Assembly: GCF_900172335.1 (NCBI RefSeq)
Contig: NZ_FWFX01000020.1
Coordinates: 1 to 49,869 of the forward strand
Source: Roseovarius albus
GTDB lineage: Bacteria; Pseudomonadota; Alphaproteobacteria; Rhodobacterales; Rhodobacteraceae
Direction: 5' to 3'
Length of the DNA: 49,869 nucleotides
The notes under the pieces were generated by a model. It saw only the letters and a program-made list of their open reading frames with translations. It did no database searches and was not told the origin of the DNA. This document shows, piece by piece, positions 1 to 8,408 of the stretch. Position 1 is the first letter of the stretch. Each line of letters opens with the position of its first letter. A program made the position numbers and the translations under genes.

Positions 1-136
1 GGACAAAGCCGTGATCCAGCACCGGATGCGCGCTATAAAGATGCTTTTCCATCCCTTCCGAGACCACCCGCAAGGTCTGCTGCGGTGCTGCCCGAAGCTC
101 ATCAATCTCCGCCTGCTGCTCGACGCTTAATACCAT
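1..136 (-). CDS. thyX: FAD-dependent thymidylate synthase ThyX, N-terminal fragment
   Basis: Only the first 45 codons are in the window; the gene runs off the left edge. ThyX methylates dUMP to dTMP using methylenetetrahydrofolate, with FAD and NAD(P)H as reductant. The translated segment starts MVLSVEQQAEID and ends PVLDHGFV, and the PVLDHGFV stretch is typical of the N-terminal region of alphaproteobacterial ThyX. A purine-rich GAGGGGG lies about 8 nt before the ATG at 136. The catalytic part lies outside the window, so identity rests on this short segment. An imperfect direct repeat of CTCAATGCC and the palindrome at 181-199 lie upstream. Confidence 0.72.
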   Translation of the reverse strand, partial: MVLSVEQQAEIDELRAAPQQTLRVVSEGMEKHLYSAHPVLDHGFV

Positions 137-180
137 CTCAATGCCCCCTCAATGCCAATGCTCTTATGATTCAAGGGATA

Positions 181-199
181 CTATATCTGGTAGATATAG
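181..199. promoter_or_regulatory. Perfect inverted repeat, operator-like, between holA and thyX
   Basis: CTATATCT-GGT-AGATATAG is a perfect 8-bp inverted repeat with a 3-nt centre. It lies about 45 bp upstream of the thyX start codon and downstream of the holA stop. Its AT-rich symmetrical form and position fit a dimeric regulator site for thyX. The regulator is unknown and no T-run supports a terminator. Confidence 0.4.
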
Positions 200-244
200 A
201 TTTCCAAACGGCAATATGCGGAAAATGTAACCACAAAAGCTGAT

Positions 245-1270
245 TTAACGCCGCGCCATCATCGCCAAACGGATCAGGGCGCGTTCAACCAGCGCCATGG
301 CAGGGGCGGTTTGGCCAGCGGAGCGCAGTTGCAGGTCGGTTTCAGTCAGCAGAGTAAGCGCCTGTTGCAGGCGGTCCGCGCCCCAGTTCTGGGCTTGTCG
401 CAGCATCCGGTCTCGGCGCTTGCCAAAAACCGGCGGGCGCACGCGCGCGATGCCCTGCCCCGCCCCACCGGGATCAGAAGCAGCGGCGTAGAGCGTGCGA
501 AAATGCCGAGTGGCAGCGATACACAGGCCCACGGGCTGTACTCCCTGCGCCTTGAGCCGCTTCATGATCGGGCCGATTTCGCCCGAGCGCGCCTCGGCCA
601 CGATATTGAGGACGTCATCAAGCTCGGCCTCGCTTGAAGCAGGGGCGCAGATGGCGATGTCATCGGATGAAACCGGATCTTCATCATTCAGCTTGTAGAG
701 TGAAAGTTTTTCCACGGTCTGACGGAAATCACCGGGGTCAAGTTCCTGCGCCAAGGTCATCAGATCGCGCATGGCATCGGTGCCAACATTGCTGAGCCCG
801 GACTTGGCCAGAGTGGCCTCGATCTCGGCCCGCGACGGGGGATCATCATAGATCGCTGCGGCATAGGCATTGGTGTGCGTCTCAAACAGCTTGCGCAGTT
901 TGGAGGCGGCCTTGAGTTGTCCGGCGGTCACGATAACCTGCGCATCACCTTCCCGCCAGTCTGCCAGCGCATCCGTTACAATCGGGGCCAGCACATCAGT
1001 GGCATCCTCGACGAAAGCCACGCGAGGACCGGGAAAGAAACCCTGCGCCTTGATCGCGTCCAGCAGCATCGCCGGATCTTTGCGCAGCTCGCCGCCGGGG
1101 ATGCGGGTGAGACGCATTTCTTCCTCGCCTTGTGGACCGATCAGGGCGGCGATCACCTCTTGCCGTTTGAGGGCCACGCGCATGGCATCGGCGCCGTAGA
1201 TCAGCAAGCCGGTGCGGCTGGGATCTGGGCGGGCAAAATACCCCGGTGCGTCGCGGGGGGACAGTTTCAT
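245..1270 (-). CDS. holA: DNA polymerase III subunit delta
   Basis: HolA is the delta subunit of the clamp loader that opens the beta sliding clamp. The 341-residue product has the usual family length and an AAA+-like N-terminal domain; delta subunits do not hydrolyse ATP, which fits the absence of a Walker A motif. The helical C-terminal collar domain ends in ALIRLAMMARR. The gene follows lptE with a 4-bp overlap (its ATG at 1270 lies inside the lptE stop region), so leuS-lptE-holA is probably one operon, an arrangement conserved in alphaproteobacteria. Identification is by overall sequence character and gene order. Confidence 0.9.
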   Translation of the reverse strand: MKLSPRDAPGYFARPDPSRTGLLIYGADAMRVALKRQEVIAALIGPQGEEEMRLTRIPGGELRKDPAMLLDAIKAQGFFPGPRVAFVEDATDVLAPIVTDALADWREGDAQVIVTAGQLKAASKLRKLFETHTNAYAAAIYDDPPSRAEIEATLAKSGLSNVGTDAMRDLMTLAQELDPGDFRQTVEKLSLYKLNDEDPVSSDDIAICAPASSEAELDDVLNIVAEARSGEIGPIMKRLKAQGVQPVGLCIAATRHFRTLYAAASDPGGAGQGIARVRPPVFGKRRDRMLRQAQNWGADRLQQALTLLTETDLQLRSAGQTAPAMALVERALIRLAMMARR

Positions 1271-1758
1271 TTGGGCAGATTGGGGGCGGCTGCGGTAAGT
1301 TGACGAATGACCTGATCGGCCAGAATGGTCATAAGGCGCACCTGCGCGTCGCGCCGCGCCGCCTGCGAGGCCACGGTGGTACCCGAGGTGGAATAGCCGG
1401 TGAAATTAGTTTCCTTGCCCGAGGTCAGCACTTTGCGCGTGTCCCGGTCACGCAGGGCATAGGTCGCGGTACCCACCAGATTGCGCCGATTGGTGGTATC
1501 GTTTTTGTCGATGGAGACCGCGTCTGAATAGAAGGTGACCGAATAGGACAGTGCGTATTTACCGCCCTCGCCGCGCCCCATGCGGGTCTCAAATTCGCGC
1601 ACAAAGATGTAGGAAGAGCGGGTTTTGGGCGCATCCAACAGGATGTTGTCTTGCAACACCGTCGCTGCACCCTGCGGGCCATAAGCCGGACTGAAACCAC
1701 AGCCTGCCAATGCGCCCAACCCGCCCAGCAAAAATGTACGACGATCAGATAACAACAT
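1267..1758 (-). CDS. lptE: LPS assembly lipoprotein LptE
   Basis: LptE is the outer-membrane lipoprotein that plugs LptD, the channel that inserts lipopolysaccharide into the outer leaflet. The 163-residue product begins with a twin-arginine-like DRRTFLLGG stretch and a lipobox (ALAGC), followed by GFSPAYG, a typical alphaproteobacterial LptE start. The mature domain is short and beta-rich. The start at 1758 overlaps the end of leuS by 14 bp and the gene end overlaps holA by 4 bp, so translation is probably coupled. Alphaproteobacterial LptE is weakly conserved, so the name depends partly on the leuS-lptE-holA context. Confidence 0.85.
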   Translation of the reverse strand: MLLSDRRTFLLGGLGALAGCGFSPAYGPQGAATVLQDNILLDAPKTRSSYIFVREFETRMGRGEGGKYALSYSVTFYSDAVSIDKNDTTNRRNLVGTATYALRDRDTRKVLTSGKETNFTGYSTSGTTVASQAARRDAQVRLMTILADQVIRQLTAAAPNLPK

Positions 1759-4309
1759 TCACAATCCGGCCCGGCACAACGATGACTTTCTTGGGGGCGG
1801 CGCCCTCAAGAACCTTTTGCACAGCATGTTCTGCCAGCGCGATCTTTTCAACCTCGGCCTTGCCCATATCTTTGGGCACGCTGATTTCCGCGCGGCGTTT
1901 GCCGTTGATTTGAATCGGCAGGGTCACGGTATCATCGACCAACATGCTCTCATCCGCTTTGGGCCACGGGGCCGTCGCGGCCAAGCCTTCGCCGTCCAAC
2001 AGTTGCCAGATTTCCTCGGACAGGTGTGGTGTCATCGGTGACATCAGCTGTGCGAGCGTCTTGGCCGCCTCGCGTTTGGCTGCGGCACCGGCCTTGGATT
2101 TGGCCAGCGTGTTGGTGAAGGCGTACAGCTTGGCAATCGCGGCGTTGAATCCAAAAGATTCGACCCCGCCGGTGACATCGTGGATCGCCTTGTGCATTTC
2201 GCGCAGCAGCGCTTTGTCCTCAGAATTGTCAGCCGTGTCTGAGTCAGCAATCTCGGACGCGACACGATAGACACGACCCAAATGTTTAAACGCGGCTTCG
2301 GCGCCGGAGGCGGTCCATTCCACGTCGCGCTCGGGCGGACTGTCGGACAGGACAAACCAGCGTGCGGTGTCGGCGCCGTAAGACGAGATGATGTTCAACG
2401 GATCGACCACGTTGTTTTTCGACTTCGACATCTTGGCCGAGGGGATGATCTTCGCCTCTTCGCCTGTGTCCTTAACGAAGGCCTTGCCGTCGCGCAGCTC
2501 GACCTGTTCGGGGTAGTGATAGACCGGGCGGCCCTTGGCGTTTTCGGTTTGGTAGATCGCGTGGGTCACCATGCCTTGGGTAAAAAGCGCATTGAACGGC
2601 TCAGACGATTTCTCTGGCAGGTGGCCGGTGATTTGCATCGCGCGGGCGAAAAAACGCGAATACAGCAAATGCAGGATCGCGTGTTCAATTCCGCCGATAT
2701 ATTGATCGACGTTCATCCAGTATTCGGCCTCGGCCAGATCGGTTGGCGTATCGGCGCGCGGCGCGGTGAAACGGGCGAAATACCACGAGCTATCGACGAA
2801 GGTGTCCATCGTGTCGGTTTCGCGTTGTGCCGGGGCCCCACAGGAGGGGCAGGAACAGTCACGCCATGTGGGGTGACGGTCTAGCGGGTTTCCGGGGACC
2901 GAGAAATCAATCGGTTTGCCGCCTTCGTCATAAGGCAGCTGAATTGGCAGGTTTTCTTTCTTTTCAGGCACCACACCGCATTTTTCGCAATGAACCACCG
3001 GGATCGGGCAGCCCCAGTAGCGCTGGCGGCTCAGGCCCCAATCGCGCAGGCGGTATTTGGTGACGCCCTCGCCCCAGCCCGCCTTTTCAGCGAAATCGAC
3101 TGTGGCATCGATGGCCTCTTCGCCGGTGGCCTCGGTCAGGCCGGCGAAATGGTTGACCCAGCGCACCTTCTCAGTTTTTGGCGGAACGAAGGCCTCGTTT
3201 GCGACGGGCGTGTCGTTGTCGAGCGCAAAGAAGGTATCGACCACAGGCAGATCGTACTTGCGACAGAAATCAAGGTCGCGCTGATCGTGCGCCGGGCAGG
3301 CAAAGATCGCGCCAGTGCCGTAATCCATCAAGATGAAGTTGGCGATCCAGACCGGCAGTTCCCAATCCGGGTTCAGCGGGTGTTTGACGCGAATGCCGGT
3401 GTCGTAACCTAATTTTTCGCCGGTTTCGATAGCTTCCTCGGTGGTGCCGCCCTTGCGGCATTCGGCAACAAAGGCGGCGACCTCGGGGCTTTCGGCCTCA
3501 AGCTGCTTGGCAATCGGGTGATCAGGAGAGATGCCAACAAAGCTGGCGCCCATGAGTGTGTCAGGGCGTGTGGTGTAGACGGTAATTGGTTCCGCACCAT
3601 CAATGCGCTCAAACCCGAACTGCAGGCCGCGTGATTTGCCGATCCAGTTTTCCTGCATCAGGCGGACTTTGGCGGGCCAGTTTTCCAGTGTATCCAGCGC
3701 CGACAGCAGTTCTTCGGAATGATCCGAGATCTTAAAGAACCACTGCGTCAGTTCACGGCGTTCGACCAGTGCACCCGAACGCCAGCCACGGCCGTTTTCA
3801 ACCTGTTCATTGGCCAGAACGGTCATATCGACTGGGTCCCAGTTCACCACAGCGTTTTTGCGGTAAACCAAACCCTTTTCGAGGAAATCGAGGAATAGCG
3901 CCTGTTGCTGGCCATAATATTCCGGATCGCAAGTGGCAAATTCGCGTGACCAGTCGATGCTGAGGCCCAGCGGTTTCATCTGGCTGCGCATGTCAGCGAT
4001 GTTGCTATAGGTCCAGTCCTTGGGATGGCCACCCGAAGCCATGGCGGCGTTTTCGGCAGGCATACCAAAGGCGTCCCACCCCATCGGGTGCAAAACGTTG
4101 TGCCCGGTAGCCAGCTTAAAGCGTGCCACCACGTCGCCCATGGTGTAGTTGCGCACGTGGCCCATGTGGATCCGACCAGATGGGTACGGGAACATTTCCA
4201 GCACGTAATACTTTGGCTTGTCCTTAGAGCGACCCGCCTGAAAGATTTCAGCGGTGTTCCAGGCTTCTTGCCATTTGGTTTCGATCTCGGCAGCTGAATA
4301 GCGCGACAT
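1745..4309 (-). CDS. leuS: Leucine--tRNA ligase
   Basis: A cytosolic class I aminoacyl-tRNA synthetase that charges tRNA-Leu. The 854-residue protein has the HIGH-type signature as HMGH at residues 48-51, the KMSKS loop (KMSKSKNN) near residue 625 and a CP1 editing insertion with the typical TTRPDT element. A four-cysteine zinc-type module lies in the middle (CEKCG and CPSCG). It is the first gene of the leuS-lptE-holA operon. The start at 4309 gives [10 protein letters not shown], which matches the family start. In many relatives the DUF3576 gene lies directly upstream; here a glycosyltransferase intervenes. Confidence 0.97.
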   Translation of the reverse strand: MSRYSAAEIETKWQEAWNTAEIFQAGRSKDKPKYYVLEMFPYPSGRIHMGHVRNYTMGDVVARFKLATGHNVLHPMGWDAFGMPAENAAMASGGHPKDWTYSNIADMRSQMKPLGLSIDWSREFATCDPEYYGQQQALFLDFLEKGLVYRKNAVVNWDPVDMTVLANEQVENGRGWRSGALVERRELTQWFFKISDHSEELLSALDTLENWPAKVRLMQENWIGKSRGLQFGFERIDGAEPITVYTTRPDTLMGASFVGISPDHPIAKQLEAESPEVAAFVAECRKGGTTEEAIETGEKLGYDTGIRVKHPLNPDWELPVWIANFILMDYGTGAIFACPAHDQRDLDFCRKYDLPVVDTFFALDNDTPVANEAFVPPKTEKVRWVNHFAGLTEATGEEAIDATVDFAEKAGWGEGVTKYRLRDWGLSRQRYWGCPIPVVHCEKCGVVPEKKENLPIQLPYDEGGKPIDFSVPGNPLDRHPTWRDCSCPSCGAPAQRETDTMDTFVDSSWYFARFTAPRADTPTDLAEAEYWMNVDQYIGGIEHAILHLLYSRFFARAMQITGHLPEKSSEPFNALFTQGMVTHAIYQTENAKGRPVYHYPEQVELRDGKAFVKDTGEEAKIIPSAKMSKSKNNVVDPLNIISSYGADTARWFVLSDSPPERDVEWTASGAEAAFKHLGRVYRVASEIADSDTADNSEDKALLREMHKAIHDVTGGVESFGFNAAIAKLYAFTNTLAKSKAGAAAKREAAKTLAQLMSPMTPHLSEEIWQLLDGEGLAATAPWPKADESMLVDDTVTLPIQINGKRRAEISVPKDMGKAEVEKIALAEHAVQKVLEGAAPKKVIVVPGRIVNVVI

Positions 4310-4449
4310 GTCGGGCGCATCCCTTGGTAAGTAAGTTCTTACCTAGCCTGATAGGCTGAGCAGCGCGCGGGGTCCAGCCCGTAGGATGCGATTGCGGGTG
4401 GTTTCCGCACTGTATATGGTCAGGAAAACACCATTGTGCAGTCTCATTA

Positions 4450-5688
4450 ATGAAAATTCTCTTCATCCATCAAAACTTCCCCGGACAGTACAAGCACCTT
4501 GCCCCATTGCTGGCCAAACAAGGGCATGAATGCGTGGCCCTGACGCTCAAGGTGAAAGAGGCAACCACATGGAACGGGATCAAGGTTTTACCTTACAGCC
4601 TGCCCAATCGCGGCGGGCAGAATGTGCACCGCTGGTTGATCGACCTTGATACCAAAGTCACACGCGGGGAGGCCTGTTATCATGCTGCGGTAAAATTGCG
4701 GGAGGCTGGGTTTACCCCGGACCTCATTCTGGCACATCCGGGATGGGGAGAATCACTGTTTCTACGTGATGTCTGGCCCAAGGCACGGATCGGGCTGTAT
4801 TGCGAGCTTTATCATCAGACCGATTATCCGCACATGAATTTCGATCCCGAATTCCCGGTGAAGGATATCGGAACAGATGTGTTACGCATGCGGATGAAAA
4901 ACCTCAACAACCATCTGCATTTTGGCATGGCCGATGCCGGGGTCAGTCCGACGCGATTTCAGGCCGATACTTTCCCCGCGGCATTTCGCAAGCGCATTAC
5001 GGTCAGCCATGATGGAATCAATACTATACAGGCCTGCCCTGATCAGGAGGTCGTGGCCAAGTTCAAAGGCGTTCCCGACCTTACGCGCGATAACGAGGTC
5101 ATCACCTTTGTGAACCGCAATCTTGAGCCCTATCGCGGCTATCACATCTTTATGCGCGCCCTGCCCCGCTTGTTAAAGGAACGGCCCAATGCGCGGGTGC
5201 TGATCGTGGGCGGAGATGAGGTCAGCTATGGGGCTGCGGCGCCCAAAGGGAAAACCTGGAAACAGATATTCATCGATGAAGTGCGCGGCCAAATCCCGGA
5301 TGCCGATTGGGAACGCGTGCATTTTTTGGGGCGTATTCCTTATGATGCCTTCCTGAAACTGCTTCAGGTCAGCCGGGTGCATGTCTATCTGACCTATCCC
5401 TTTGTCCTGAGCTGGAGTCTGATGGAGGCGATGAGCTGTGAGGCCGCGATTGTGGCCAGTGACACCGCGCCGGTGCGCGAGGTGATCACCCATGGGGAAA
5501 CCGGACGTTTGGTGGATTTCTTTGACAAAGAGTCCTTGGTGGACGAGGTCTGTGCCTTGTTGGACGATCAGGATCAACGGGCCGCGCTTGGGGCCGCCGC
5601 ACGTCAGAAAATGCAGGCCGAGTACGATTTAAACTCCATCTGCCTGCCGCGGCAGATGGACTGGATCAATTCGGTAATGGAGGCCTGA
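4450..5688 (+). CDS. Glycosyltransferase family 4 protein
   Basis: The 412-residue protein has the two-Rossmann GT-B layout. The N-terminal half begins MKILFIHQNFPGQYKHLAP, as in the Glyco_trans_4_3 type of acceptor domain. The C-terminal half resembles Glycos_transf_1, with NRNLEPYRGYHIF, an ARVLIVGGDE strand and the donor-binding SLMEAMSCEA element. Such enzymes use nucleotide sugars to build exopolysaccharide, capsule or LPS glycans; the substrate cannot be read here. No signal peptide is evident, so it is cytosolic or peripheral on the membrane. It is divergent from leuS and converges on the DUF3576 gene with 6 bp between stops. It is a lone glycosyltransferase, not part of a polysaccharide cluster. 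Confidence 0.85.
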   Translation: MKILFIHQNFPGQYKHLAPLLAKQGHECVALTLKVKEATTWNGIKVLPYSLPNRGGQNVHRWLIDLDTKVTRGEACYHAAVKLREAGFTPDLILAHPGWGESLFLRDVWPKARIGLYCELYHQTDYPHMNFDPEFPVKDIGTDVLRMRMKNLNNHLHFGMADAGVSPTRFQADTFPAAFRKRITVSHDGINTIQACPDQEVVAKFKGVPDLTRDNEVITFVNRNLEPYRGYHIFMRALPRLLKERPNARVLIVGGDEVSYGAAAPKGKTWKQIFIDEVRGQIPDADWERVHFLGRIPYDAFLKLLQVSRVHVYLTYPFVLSWSLMEAMSCEAAIVASDTAPVREVITHGETGRLVDFFDKESLVDEVCALLDDQDQRAALGAAARQKMQAEYDLNSICLPRQMDWINSVMEA

Positions 5689-5694
5689 ACAGGA

Positions 5695-6192
5695 TCAGAA
5701 TTTGGCGGCCTGAATGCGCAGCTGACGGGCACGGGCCAAGATCGCATCTTCGACAGCACGTTGCGTGGCTGCGCTAACCGGGCCGCGCTTGGTTTGTAAC
5801 GCCACATTCAATGAGCGCGCATCAAGCGCCGGATCGCTGATGAGCACCGTCGCGCGATAAGATGTACCGCCGCCCGGAGGAGTGCCATAGCCTGTGTTGA
5901 TCACACCCGTAAATGGGTCCGCATCCTGAACTGGCAAGAAGCTCAGCACTTCTAGGCTGGCTGTCCACAAGAAGCGGTTGACCTTGACATCAGCCGTCGG
6001 GTCGCCCTGAAAAGCCTCAAATAGTGAAGTTCCGCTTTGAACCGGGTTCGATTCGCGTCCGCCTTTAACCTTCGTCGTTTCCGGATCAAAGGTCGCATTT
6101 TCTGTCCAAGCGGAGCAGGATGCCACCAGTGCCACAACCAAAAACACAGAGACCAAACGGTACAAACGAGACAGGATCATTCTACGGTCCAA
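5695..6192 (-). CDS. DUF3576 domain lipoprotein
   Basis: The 165-residue protein has an N-terminal signal segment (residues 5-25) ending in a lipobox-like LVASC, so it is probably a lipoprotein. The mature part carries DADPFTGVINTGYG and RSLNVALQ, typical of DUF3576, a family of unknown function common in alphaproteobacteria and usually next to leuS. The start at 6192 (MDRRMILS) could instead be the internal ATG four codons later; both keep the signal segment. Here it is separated from leuS by the glycosyltransferase. Its role is unknown; envelope biogenesis is a guess from its lptE/leuS neighbourhood. Confidence 0.8.
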   Translation of the reverse strand: MDRRMILSRLYRLVSVFLVVALVASCSAWTENATFDPETTKVKGGRESNPVQSGTSLFEAFQGDPTADVKVNRFLWTASLEVLSFLPVQDADPFTGVINTGYGTPPGGGTSYRATVLISDPALDARSLNVALQTKRGPVSAATQRAVEDAILARARQLRIQAAKF

Positions 6193-6375
6193 TATTGCTT
6201 CTACCCCCTACTATCCAACGTGAAGGTTTGGGGCAAGGCATTAACATCGCCCTGACAGTGACGTGAGCAAAAATTGCCAGTTCGGGCAATGGTTCTCACG
6301 GCTTGTAGCGCTTCTGCATTGCGGGGGCGGCACGCCTGTGGCAGATAAATTCCTACGCCAAACAAGGGGGATGCC

Positions 6376-7038
6376 GTGAGCCTGGAAGAGATCAAAACCC
6401 GTATTGCCCAAGCCGAAACCGACGCAGGTCGTGCCAACGGTAGTGTGGAACTAATTGCAGTTTCGAAAGTGCAGCCCAATGAGCGGGTTGATGCGGTTTT
6501 GACCGAAGGCCACCGCTGTTACGGAGAAAATCGAGTGCAGGAAGCGGCGGGCAAATGGCCGGAGTTTCGCGAGCAATTTGACGGCATTGATCTACATCTG
6601 ATCGGCCCCCTGCAAACCAACAAGGCGCGGCAGGCGTTTGAGCTGTTTCAAAGCATCCATTCAGTGGACCGCCCCAAGCTGGCCAAAACCATCGCCCGGC
6701 TGGCGCAGGAAATGGGTCACTGCCCGGACCTTTTTATTCAGGTCAACACCGGGGAAGAGCCGCAAAAGGCAGGCATCATGCCCCGCGAGGCCGACGCCTT
6801 TGTGGCCGAGTGCAACGCCATGGATCTGCCGGTGAAGGGCCTGATGTGCATCCCGCCAGTAGAAGAAGAAGCCAGCCTCCACTTTGCCCTGCTAGCCAAA
6901 ATCGCCGAGCGCAACGGGTTAAACGGGCTATCCATGGGCATGAGCAGCGACTTTGAAAAAGCCATCAGCTTTGGGGCCACGCACATCCGTGTGGGCAGTG
7001 CGATTTTTGGTGCGCGGGCATATGATACGGCCGGTTAA
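6376..7038 (+). CDS. YggS/PLPBP family pyridoxal phosphate-binding protein
   Basis: A PLP-binding TIM-barrel protein of the YggS/PROSC family, involved in vitamin B6 and amino/keto acid homeostasis and without established catalytic activity. The 220-residue length is typical. The PLP lysine lies in LIAVSKVQP, and HCYGENRVQEA-like, HLIGPLQTNK and GMSSDFEKAI motifs follow. A GTG start at 6376 is chosen because AAGGGGG lies 5-6 nt upstream; the ATG at 6371 is out of frame. It is monocistronic here and the downstream 430 bp hold no convincing gene. Confidence 0.9.
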   Translation: MSLEEIKTRIAQAETDAGRANGSVELIAVSKVQPNERVDAVLTEGHRCYGENRVQEAAGKWPEFREQFDGIDLHLIGPLQTNKARQAFELFQSIHSVDRPKLAKTIARLAQEMGHCPDLFIQVNTGEEPQKAGIMPREADAFVAECNAMDLPVKGLMCIPPVEEEASLHFALLAKIAERNGLNGLSMGMSSDFEKAISFGATHIRVGSAIFGARAYDTAG

Positions 7039-7465
7039 ACCCGAAAGAGCCACCTTTTTACATTTCCAAAATATTCTCCGCACAATCGGCATTCCATGGG
7101 CGAATGTCTATGGTGTATCCAAAGGGGAAGAGACGGTTTTGTGCCACGCGTACGGAAACTTTCTGGCGGCGAGGCCAAAAGATTTCATACTACATTCCGG
7201 CGAAGTAAGCCGCCGCTCTGGCTTGCTGCATCACAAATGATGGCATCAAACATCGGATCGCGGGGCATAGCCGACAATCCTACCGGCCGGTCTTCTCGTG
7301 AGTTCCTTGAAAAATTGGGCAATTTCCCGTAGTCTTCACCTAGATTTCAGCAATCAGCTCTCTACAGCGCATAACGAGTAATCCCGCATCCGAAAAACTG
7401 GTGCTGTTGCTTATGGCATAAATTGATGCGCCTTGATGAGCCGTCAATCTTAAGGAGTTACCCCC
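7039..7465. other. Spacer with no supported gene
   Basis: About 430 bp of lower-GC sequence between the YggS-type gene and the NTF2-like gene. Short open frames exist (for example 7096-7332, plus) but have no good ribosome site, no recognisable motif and unconvincing composition. The only clear signal is AAGGAG at 7452-7457, 8 nt before the ATG of the next gene. This could be decayed coding sequence, but nothing identifies it. Confidence 0.5.
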
Positions 7466-7954
7466 ATGTCGCGACTTTCTTCAAGCTGTCTAGTGGCTCT
7501 CGGTTTTCTATTCTTGTTCAGCATCATTCCGATTCGGGATGCCCCTGCCCAAGCCGCAAATGACATTGCTGATGTGCAAGCTGCCAGCCACGCATTTTAC
7601 GAGGCGCTTGCATCAGAAAGCATAGGCGACGCAATGGCAGGCGTCTGGGCTCACAAACCGTATGTCACCAATGTTGGCCCTCGCAGCAAATCTGTTGTCG
7701 TAGGATGGGATGCCGTTTCGCAATATTGGATAGAGACCGAGAAAAAGGTGGCTTCTGTCAATATGGCAATTGAGGCGCCTCATCTCCATGTGATCGGTGA
7801 TTTTGCTTGGGAAATCGGTGAAGAGATTGGCGAAGTGACCATGCAAGATGGCACCGTCAGACAGGCGGAGCTTCTGGCCACCAATGTCTTCGAGAGAATA
7901 GATGGGCAGTGGCTAATGGTATCGCACCATGCCAGTCGAAAGCCCGAGCAATAG
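7466..7954 (+). CDS. Secreted NTF2-like (SnoaL/DUF4440-type) protein
   Basis: The 162-residue product has a signal peptide (hydrophobic LVALGFLFLFSIIP, probable cleavage after DAPAQA), so the mature form is periplasmic or secreted. The rest is one NTF2-like cone-fold domain: a first helix (ASHAFYEALAS), a central GWDAVSQYW element like the calcium/calmodulin-kinase association and SnoaL-type proteins, and final strands with TNVFERIDGQWLMVSHHAS. Such domains bind small ligands or act as enzymes; no substrate can be assigned. AAGGAG 8 nt before the ATG fixes the start. The gene stands alone in a low-GC stretch next to the MACPF-like gene; a functional link is not shown. Confidence 0.8.
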   Translation: MSRLSSSCLVALGFLFLFSIIPIRDAPAQAANDIADVQAASHAFYEALASESIGDAMAGVWAHKPYVTNVGPRSKSVVVGWDAVSQYWIETEKKVASVNMAIEAPHLHVIGDFAWEIGEEIGEVTMQDGTVRQAELLATNVFERIDGQWLMVSHHASRKPEQ

Positions 7955-8408
7955 GTTCATAGGCTAGGCACGTTTGTTTCATCTAACGGTCGGTTTAGTT
8001 TTCCGCCCGCCGACAGCTTTTTGAACGACCGCACCGGTAAAAACTGCTTTGCCGCCGAATAGAGATTGTCGCATTTTCTTGTGCAAAATTGACCCTTCTG
8101 CACCTAACTTAGTTATAATTGCATCAGTCAGGTTCGCCCCGCATACCCGTTATTCGATGTTTTCACTTTCGAGGAAAACCAATCGCATCGGTGGTATATA
8201 ACAATGAAACATTTGTTGGGTGGTGATCTCTTCCGAGACGGTGTGAGCTTCGGACATGGCGCGCTTCTAGCTTATCCAACTTTGATGCTTCAACTAAGAC
8301 ACATCGGCCAACTATTCTCAAATTTGAAAATCTTCCCCTGAACTCTGCCGAGCATGGTATGAGGGATTCAAATTAGTACATTTTTTCAAAAATTTTGGAG
8401 GGTTTCGA
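7955..8408. other. Spacer upstream of the MACPF-like gene
   Basis: About 450 bp of lower-GC sequence. It contains a perfect TATAAT at 8114-8119 with TTGACC 19 bp upstream, and GGAGGG at 8397-8402 serving the next gene. A 45-codon open frame at 8204-8341 (plus) lacks a good ribosome site and is not called. The rest shows no recognisable gene or RNA. Confidence 0.5.
8089..8119 (+). promoter_or_regulatory. Candidate sigma-70-type promoter
   Basis: TTGACC (8089-8094) and a perfect TATAAT (8114-8119) are separated by 19 bp. The -10 is excellent but the spacer is longer than the usual 17. If real, it would start a leader of about 280 nt before the MACPF-like gene. Confidence 0.28.

Noticed and set aside
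7096..7332. A 78-codon plus-strand frame after the YggS-type gene
   Set aside because: No ribosome site, no homology recognised and unconvincing residue composition.
8204..8341. A 45-codon plus-strand frame starting MKHLLGGDLF behind a TATAAT
   Set aside because: Poor ribosome site and no recognised family; too weak to call, though mentioned as a possible small protein.
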